Source: Desulfonatronospira sp. (lineage in GTDB: Bacteria > Desulfobacterota > Desulfovibrionia > Desulfovibrionales > Desulfonatronovibrionaceae). From it: a DNA stretch of 11,284 bases. Shown piece after piece: positions 6,546 to 11,284 of this stretch. The position numbers were made by a program, and so were the translations under genes. Every line of letters begins with the position of its first letter. The first letter of the stretch is position 1. The stretch covers positions 1 to 11,284 of the forward strand of contig SLAE01000027.1 in assembly GCA_007127015.1 (NCBI GenBank), read 5' to 3'. The notes under the pieces were generated by a model. That model did not search any database, was not told the origin of the DNA, and saw only the letters and a program-made list of their open reading frames with translations.

Positions 6546-7178
6546 TCAAGGTCTAAATCGATGCAGCACTTCTTCGATTCCGCATGCCCGGCTCAGACAA
6601 CAATCAACATAAGGGTCTGGGTTTTCTTCACCTATGAGCACGGTATACATGCCCAATTCTTTGGCGGTTTTAAGGTTGTCAGGGAGATCGTCGACCATGA
6701 CACATTCACTGCCATTAAGCTTCAGGCTGTCTAAAACTTTAAGATAAGGCTCCTTATGCGGCTTAGGCCTGTAATCAGCAGTGCGTATGTCAAAAATATG
6801 TTCGAACTGTTCCTGAACTCCAAGAGTATCAAGCACCTTCAGGGCATGTTCCCTGGAGGCATTGGTGAATACAACCTTGCGCATCTGCAGAGAGCTTAAG
6901 GCCTGATTAAGCATCAAATCAGGCCTTAAGACCGGAATAAGATCGATATCATGGACGAAATGCAGAAAATCCTCAGGATCGGCCATATGGTGGAGTATAA
7001 GGCCCTGCAGTGTAGCGCCGTAAAGCTTCCAGTAGGAGCGGCGCAGTCTGTCCACATCATCTTCAGGTATTTCCAGTCTGTGTGCCATATAGGCGTTGAT
7101 TCTGGCATCAATGAGCGGAAAAACACCCAGTTCGTCAGGATACAGGGTGTTATCCAGATCAAAAATTATGACTTTCAT
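6546..7178 (-). CDS. HAD-family phosphatase, pyrimidine 5'-nucleotidase type
   Basis: A 210-residue cytosolic hydrolase of the haloacid dehalogenase superfamily. The four motifs are visible: Asp7 and Asp9 in FDLDNTLYP, Thr105 in VVFTNAS, Lys139 in YRPKPHK, and Asp163-Asp164 in MVDDLPDNLK. The segments between fit the pyrimidine 5'-nucleotidase subfamily (yeast Sdt1/Phm8 style): the 'I...I..YM' cap helix start, YGATLQGL (53-60), FVHDID (74-79) and HALKVLDTLGV (111-121). Such enzymes dephosphorylate UMP/CMP or related small phosphates; the true substrate is not determined. The start is fixed by the motif at residue 7, though no ribosome binding site is evident (AACAAAAA before ATG). It faces the GNAT-TraB gene tail to tail, 11 bases apart, and is divergent from the YdcZ-type transporter gene. 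A phosphoglycolate phosphatase role is a less likely alternative. Confidence 0.88.
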   Translation of the reverse strand: MKVIIFDLDNTLYPDELGVFPLIDARINAYMAHRLEIPEDDVDRLRRSYWKLYGATLQGLILHHMADPEDFLHFVHDIDLIPVLRPDLMLNQALSSLQMRKVVFTNASREHALKVLDTLGVQEQFEHIFDIRTADYRPKPHKEPYLKVLDSLKLNGSECVMVDDLPDNLKTAKELGMYTVLIGEENPDPYVDCCLSRACGIEEVLHRFRP

Positions 7179-7329
7179 TTTTTGTTCAACAGTTGAGGTT
7201 TATCAACTTCAAATGATTAGTATATCCGGATTTTATTGTCCAGCTCCCAATTTATTTATTCACACGCTGGTTTTCTTTTCTGAAGAGGGCATTTGACCGC
7301 TTTTTCCTTTTGGATTAACTATAAACATT

Positions 7330-7773
7330 GTGAAGCTGCTCTACATATTAATGGCTATGGCCGCAGGAATAATGATGCCTGTGCAGGCGGGAATAAACGC
7401 ACTTCTGGGCGCACAGGTCAAAAGCCCGATACTGGCTGCAACAGTTTCATTTGCCGTAGGCACAATGTTTCTGCTCCTTGTCTGTTTTTTCCTGCGCGTT
7501 TCCATGCCTGCTTTTTCCGAATGGGTCAGACTGCCTCTCTGGATGTTCGCCGGAGGGATTCTTGGGGCTTTTTTTGTGAGCACAACAATAATACTGGCCC
7601 CCAAACTTGGAGCGGTCACGCTGCTGGCTTCACTGATTACCGCGCAGATGACGGCGTCATTGTTTCTGGATCATTTCGGAATGATCGGCTATCCTGTGCA
7701 GGAGATCAATTTCTGGAGAATCATCGGCGTCTTGTTTCTGGTTGCCGGGGTTGTTCTGGTGCAGAAATTTTAG
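7330..7773 (+). CDS. Five-helix DMT transporter, YdcZ/DUF606 family
   Basis: A 147-residue inner-membrane protein with five predicted helices (about 3-20, 35-55, 68-89, 93-112 and 128-146), half the usual ten of drug/metabolite transporters; family members are thought to work as dimers. The family signature PVQAGINALLGAQV (17-30) is clear, and the length is normal. The transported substrate is unknown. The start chosen is GTG at 7330 because the family usually opens with a short hydrophobic run before that signature; ATG at 7351 is the alternative. Neither has a convincing ribosome binding site. A TATAAA (7320-7325) sits right before the GTG, which would favour the ATG if it were the -10 box. 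It reads away from the HAD gene and is not obviously joined to proA downstream. Confidence 0.85.
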   Translation: MKLLYILMAMAAGIMMPVQAGINALLGAQVKSPILAATVSFAVGTMFLLLVCFFLRVSMPAFSEWVRLPLWMFAGGILGAFFVSTTIILAPKLGAVTLLASLITAQMTASLFLDHFGMIGYPVQEINFWRIIGVLFLVAGVVLVQKF

Positions 7774-7835
7774 AATCTGAATCCTTACACAGGCTTTAAA
7801 ATCCCGGCTTGCTTTCCACCTGCTTCAGTCTCGGG

Positions 7836-7964
7836 ATGAATAGATATTTTAAAAGTAAGTGCGGCATGCTGGAGAATCAGGCTGCAAAAATAATTCACGG
7901 ATTCGGGCAGAAGATAAAACAAGAGAAAAGAATTAATATTGTATTTTTACAGGAGGTTATATGA
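7836..7964 (+). CDS. Possible 42-codon ORF overlapping the proA start by ATGA
   Basis: A reading frame from ATG at 7836 to TGA at 7962-7964 encodes 42 residues rich in Lys, Arg and Ile. Its last bases form ATGA with the proA ATG at 7961, the overlap typical of translationally coupled genes, and the proA ribosome binding site lies inside it. Against it: no good ribosome binding site precedes its own ATG (only CGGG directly abutting it), the sequence is low in complexity, and an AT-rich stretch of this length stays open by chance fairly often. I do not recognise the peptide; it could be a leader peptide or simply noise. Confidence 0.22.
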   Translation: MNRYFKSKCGMLENQAAKIIHGFGQKIKQEKRINIVFLQEVI

Positions 7965-9220
7965 GCTTGGAAACGCAGGTTCGCGAAGTTGCACAAAAAG
8001 CCAGAGAAGCCGGAAGATTACTGGCCCGCGCTGATGCAGGGAAAAAGGATCAGGCTCTGAAGACTCTGGCTGATCATTTGATATACAATCAGGATGAGAT
8101 ATTGAAAGCTAATGCCCTTGATGTAGACAGGGCCTTGCAAAATGGACTCGATGACGCCCGGGTGGAGAGGCTCAAGCTGAATCCTGAGGCAGTCAAGTCC
8201 ATGGCCGAAGCCTGTCTTGAGGTGGCAGCCATGGCTGATCCGGTTGGAGAAATTGAATCCATGCATAAAAGACCCAGCGGAATTACAGTCGGCAGGATGC
8301 GTATACCCTTAGGTGTGGTGGCCATAATCTATGAATCCAGACCCAATGTAACCGTTGATGCCGCAATTTTGTGTCTTAAAGCCGGCAACGCCGTAATTCT
8401 TCGCGGAGGATCAGAAGCTGCTCATTCCAACCAGATCCTGGCCGCGCTGGTTTCCAGGGCTCTGGCGGAAAACGGTCTTCCAGAGGCGGGTGTTTCAGGG
8501 CTTCCCACAGTGGAGCGGGAAGCAGTGCGCATAATGCTCAAGCAGGATGACTGCATCGATGTAGTCATCCCCAGAGGCGGGGAAGGTCTGATCAGAGCAG
8601 TCGTGCAGGAGGCTTCCATGCCAGTGCTTAAGCACTACAAGGGCGTATGTCATATCTATGTACATAAGGACGCCGACCTGAATCAGGCCCTGGAAATCGT
8701 GCATAATGCAAAAGTTCAGAGACCTGGAGTGTGCAACGCCCTGGAATGTCTTCTGGTGCACCGGGACATTGCCCCGGTTTTTCTGCCTGCACTAAAAGAC
8801 AGATTGAGCCCGGACGGTGTGCGGTTCAAGGCCTGTGAACAATCCCTGCCTTTTCTGGGTGAAGCCGCGGAACCGGCGGTCCAGGAAGATTTCGGACATG
8901 AATTTTTGTCTTTAACTCTGGCGGTTAAGGTTGTGGACGGCCAGACCCAGGCTCAGACACATATTGAAAAGCATGGCTCAGGACACTCAGAGGCCATTTT
9001 GACCAGAGATTACTTACGTTCTCTGCGCTTTCTGCGCGAGGTGGATGCTTCGGCTGTAATGGTCAATGCTTCAACCAGATTCAACGACGGCGGTCAGTTC
9101 GGACTGGGCGCGGAAATCGGGATTTCCACCTCAAAACTGCACGCTTACGGTCCCATGGGTATCAAGGAGCTGACCAGCACAAAGTTCATTGTGCTCGGAG
9201 AAGGACATGTCCGGCAGTAA
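7961..9220 (+). CDS. proA: Gamma-glutamyl phosphate reductase (glutamate-5-semialdehyde dehydrogenase)
   Basis: This enzyme reduces gamma-glutamyl phosphate to glutamate-5-semialdehyde with NADPH, the second step of proline synthesis, in the cytosol. The 419 residues match ProA along the whole length and the usual size. Visible landmarks are IPLGVVAIIYESRPNVT (115-131), the nucleotide-binding region around KAGNAVILRGGSEA (140-153), the catalytic Cys258 in QRPGVCNALE, DFGHEFLSL near 310-318, KHGSGHSEAILT (337-348) and the C-terminal RFNDGGQFGLGAEIGIST (373-390). A strong ribosome binding site, AGGAGG (7951-7956), lies four bases before the ATG. proB is not adjacent in this window. A terminator directly follows the stop codon, so ligA is probably a separate unit. 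No defect is seen. Confidence 0.97.
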   Translation: MSLETQVREVAQKAREAGRLLARADAGKKDQALKTLADHLIYNQDEILKANALDVDRALQNGLDDARVERLKLNPEAVKSMAEACLEVAAMADPVGEIESMHKRPSGITVGRMRIPLGVVAIIYESRPNVTVDAAILCLKAGNAVILRGGSEAAHSNQILAALVSRALAENGLPEAGVSGLPTVEREAVRIMLKQDDCIDVVIPRGGEGLIRAVVQEASMPVLKHYKGVCHIYVHKDADLNQALEIVHNAKVQRPGVCNALECLLVHRDIAPVFLPALKDRLSPDGVRFKACEQSLPFLGEAAEPAVQEDFGHEFLSLTLAVKVVDGQTQAQTHIEKHGSGHSEAILTRDYLRSLRFLREVDASAVMVNASTRFNDGGQFGLGAEIGISTSKLHAYGPMGIKELTSTKFIVLGEGHVRQ

Positions 9221-9263
9221 ACCGGCAATTTCAACCATAATGTTTTTGCCGGTAATTTTTTTT
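9221..9263 (+). terminator. Rho-independent terminator after proA
   Basis: An eight-base-pair perfect stem, ACCGGCAA (9221-9228) with TTGCCGGT (9246-9253), encloses a 17-base loop and is followed by AA and a run of eight T (9256-9263). It begins immediately after the proA TAA. The long loop is unusual but the T run is strong. Confidence 0.75.
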
Positions 9264-9318
9264 GCATTTTCATTGCCAATTTTAAGACACGCGCAAGGTA
9301 TGATCAGATAAGAACCAT

Positions 9319-11284
9319 ATGAACAGGGAGCAGGACAAGTTAAAGATCCGGGCTGAAGAACTTCGCCGGGAAATCAATTATCACAACTACCGCTACTACG
9401 TCCTGGACGATCCGGTAATAAGTGACGCGGAATTCGACAGCCTCATGGCTGAACTTAAAGCTCTGGAGCGGAAACACCCCTGGCTGGACCATCCGGCCTC
9501 GCCGACAAAGAAGGTGGGAGCCGAGCCCGCGGATGCTTTTTCCACCAGGAAGCATTCTCTGCCCATGTACAGCCTGGATAACAGCTTTTCTCTGCAGGAA
9601 ATGCGGGATTTTGTACGAAGAATAAAAAAGAATATTCAAGGCATAGAACCGTCTTTCTGGGTGGAACCCAAGCTGGACGGACTTGCCGTGGAGCTGATTT
9701 ACGAACAGGGAGTCTATGTAGCCGCCAGCACCAGAGGAGACGGATATACCGGCGAAGATGTAAGCGCTAATATCAAGACCGTAAGAAACCTGCCCCTTTC
9801 TTTGCTAGAAAAAGAAAATCAGCCGGAATACCTGGAGGTGCGCGGAGAAGTGGTCATTCCCAAGAAGGATTTCCTGCGCCTGAATGATCTAAAGTCCCAA
9901 AAGGGTGAAAAGGTCTTTGCCAATCCAAGAAATGCCGCTGCCGGTTCGGTTCGTCAGCTGGACCCAAAAATCACCGCGTTCAGGCCGCTGTATTTTTTTG
10001 CTTACGGTGTCGGGCTGAAGCGTTTTAAAGGCGATTATCAATGGAACTCACAGGAGGAGATTTCAACGGGTCTTAAAGATCTGGGCGTGCCCGTGGTTCA
10101 GAAAGGGCAAGTCTGCCGCAATGAACAGGAGATCGAGGCCTGCTATGAACAGCAGCTCAAGGAACGGGAGCAGAGTTCTTTTGAAATCGATGGACTGGTC
10201 CTCAAAGTCAATGAGCTTAAGCTGCAGGAGAAGCTTGGATTTACATCAAGAGCTCCAAGATGGGCTCTGGCTCTTAAATTTCCAGCCCTGCAGGGCAGGA
10301 CCAGAATCAAGGGTATTCATATCCAGGTCGGGCGGACAGGGGTTTTGACCCCTGTGGCCATTCTGGAACCGGTGAAGATTGGCGGAGTTGTTGTTTCCAG
10401 AGCCAGTCTGCACAATGAAAAGGAGATCAGAGCCAAAGACCTGAAGATTGGAGATCAGGTTCTTATCCAGCGCGCAGGCGATGTTATTCCTGAGGTACTA
10501 AAACCTTTCAAGGAAGAAAGAAACGGAACCCAGCAGGAATTTGTTTTCCCTGTCAAATGTCCGGCATGCAGCGGTCCGGTTTCCCGGCTGAACCAGGAGG
10601 TGGCTCTTCGCTGCCTGAACATGTCCTGTCCGGCCAGACTGGAACAGGGCCTTATCCATTTCGTGAGCAAGAGCGGCCTGGATATTGACGGCCTGGGCAG
10701 AAAATGGATTAAAATATTGATTGATAACCGACTTGTGCACAGTCCGGCGGACATTTTCCGCCTGGATAAAAAAGATCTCCTGCCTCTGGAAAGAATGGGC
10801 GAGAAATCAGCTCAAAATCTTATAACTTCAGTTGCTGAAGCCAGAAAAAAGGCTACCTTGCCTAAACTCATCGCTGCACTGGGTATCCAGCATGTTGGAT
10901 CTGAAACCGCCAAAAAGCTGGCTGAAAATTTCTCAGACCTTGATGAATTGTCAGCTGCGGACGAACACACTCTGCAAAAGATAGAAGACATCGGTCCTGA
11001 GATGGCCGGAGCTATTGTTAAATTTTTCAGCAATCCGGACAACCGGAATCTGGTGCAGGAGTTCAAGCGCATAGGGCTTTGGCCTGTGCATTATCCTGAA
11101 AGCGACGATCAAAAGCCTTTGAAAGGCCAGAAAATTCTTTTTACCGGCGGGTTGCAGAATTTGACCAGGGAGCAGGCGACTGAAAGAGTGGAGAGCCTGG
11201 GGGGCAAGGTAACCGGTTCGGTTTCAGGAAATATTGATGTTGTTGTTGCAGGCGAGAATCCGGGTTCAAAACTGGCCAAGGCAC
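9319..11284 (+). CDS. ligA: NAD-dependent DNA ligase LigA, 3' end beyond the window
   Basis: LigA seals nicks during replication and repair using NAD as the AMP donor. About 655 residues are present; the usual length is near 670, so only the C-terminal tip is cut off by the window edge. Domains in order: Ia domain (NYHNYRYYVLDDPVISDAEFD, read in two parts at 20-30 and 31-40), adenylation domain with the AMP-accepting Lys118 in EPKLDGLA, ANPRNAAAGSVRQLDP further on, the OB fold with GRTGVLTPVA, a four-cysteine zinc finger (Cys414, Cys417, Cys432, Cys437), helix-hairpin-helix repeats, and the start of the BRCT domain (about 601 on). The ATG at 9319 is the first start after an in-frame stop at 9301. 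Its ribosome binding site is weak; TATGAT (9299-9304) may be a -10 box but no -35 is well placed. A terminator separates it from proA. Confidence 0.97.
   Translation, partial: MNREQDKLKIRAEELRREINYHNYRYYVLDDPVISDAEFDSLMAELKALERKHPWLDHPASPTKKVGAEPADAFSTRKHSLPMYSLDNSFSLQEMRDFVRRIKKNIQGIEPSFWVEPKLDGLAVELIYEQGVYVAASTRGDGYTGEDVSANIKTVRNLPLSLLEKENQPEYLEVRGEVVIPKKDFLRLNDLKSQKGEKVFANPRNAAAGSVRQLDPKITAFRPLYFFAYGVGLKRFKGDYQWNSQEEISTGLKDLGVPVVQKGQVCRNEQEIEACYEQQLKEREQSSFEIDGLVLKVNELKLQEKLGFTSRAPRWALALKFPALQGRTRIKGIHIQVGRTGVLTPVAILEPVKIGGVVVSRASLHNEKEIRAKDLKIGDQVLIQRAGDVIPEVLKPFKEERNGTQQEFVFPVKCPACSGPVSRLNQEVALRCLNMSCPARLEQGLIHFVSKSGLDIDGLGRKWIKILIDNRLVHSPADIFRLDKKDLLPLERMGEKSAQNLITSVAEARKKATLPKLIAALGIQHVGSETAKKLAENFSDLDELSAADEHTLQKIEDIGPEMAGAIVKFFSNPDNRNLVQEFKRIGLWPVHYPESDDQKPLKGQKILFTGGLQNLTREQATERVESLGGKVTGSVSGNIDVVVAGENPGSKLAKA

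Noticed and set aside
7801..7837. ATCCCG/CGGGAT inverted repeat upstream of proA
   Set aside because: Six pairs with a 25-base loop and no T run; likely chance.

Overview
The window reads as an ordinary stretch of chromosome from a Gram-negative bacterium of moderate G+C content. Gene content and protein style (a class V aminotransferase paired with a short ACT-type phosphoglycerate dehydrogenase, a SixA-like phosphatase starting with a QHG motif, PspC, and a classical NAD-dependent ligase) suggest a Desulfovibrio-like sulfate reducer (Desulfobacterota/Desulfovibrionales). That placement is from family resemblance only; there is no rRNA or other marker here. I see no transposase, phage gene, CRISPR array, tRNA or rRNA.

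Layout. Bases 1-552 carry no convincing gene but hold several short palindromes and a candidate promoter. Two plus-strand genes follow, a class V (AGAT-type) aminotransferase (553-1683) and a D-3-phosphoglycerate dehydrogenase (1755-2939). They closely match the first two steps of phosphoserine synthesis and end at a strong hairpin-T terminator (2965-2999). Two minus-strand pairs converge on them: a PspC-domain membrane protein with a 72-residue two-helix membrane protein, and a SixA-like histidine phosphatase with a small DUF861-type cupin. An AT-rich divergent region (4648-4809) separates the phosphatase from the plus-strand gene 4810-6534. That 574-residue protein has a FemAB/GNAT-like acyltransferase half and a TraB/GumN-family half in one chain, and is the most unusual thing in the window.

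It converges, 11 bases apart and with no terminator, on a minus-strand HAD phosphatase of the pyrimidine 5'-nucleotidase type (6546-7178). Divergent from that is a five-helix YdcZ-type DMT transporter (7330-7773). Then come proA (7961-9220, proline biosynthesis), its terminator (9221-9263) and ligA (9319 to the window edge, truncated at about residue 655). A possible 42-codon ORF ends with an ATGA overlap on the proA start codon.

Metabolically, the window combines serine and proline synthesis and DNA replication/repair with small envelope and phosphatase genes. Apart from the serA pair and the three minus-strand neighbours, the genes look like independent units rather than one system. I found no clear multi-gene novel system; the GNAT-TraB fusion is the best candidate for undescribed biology.
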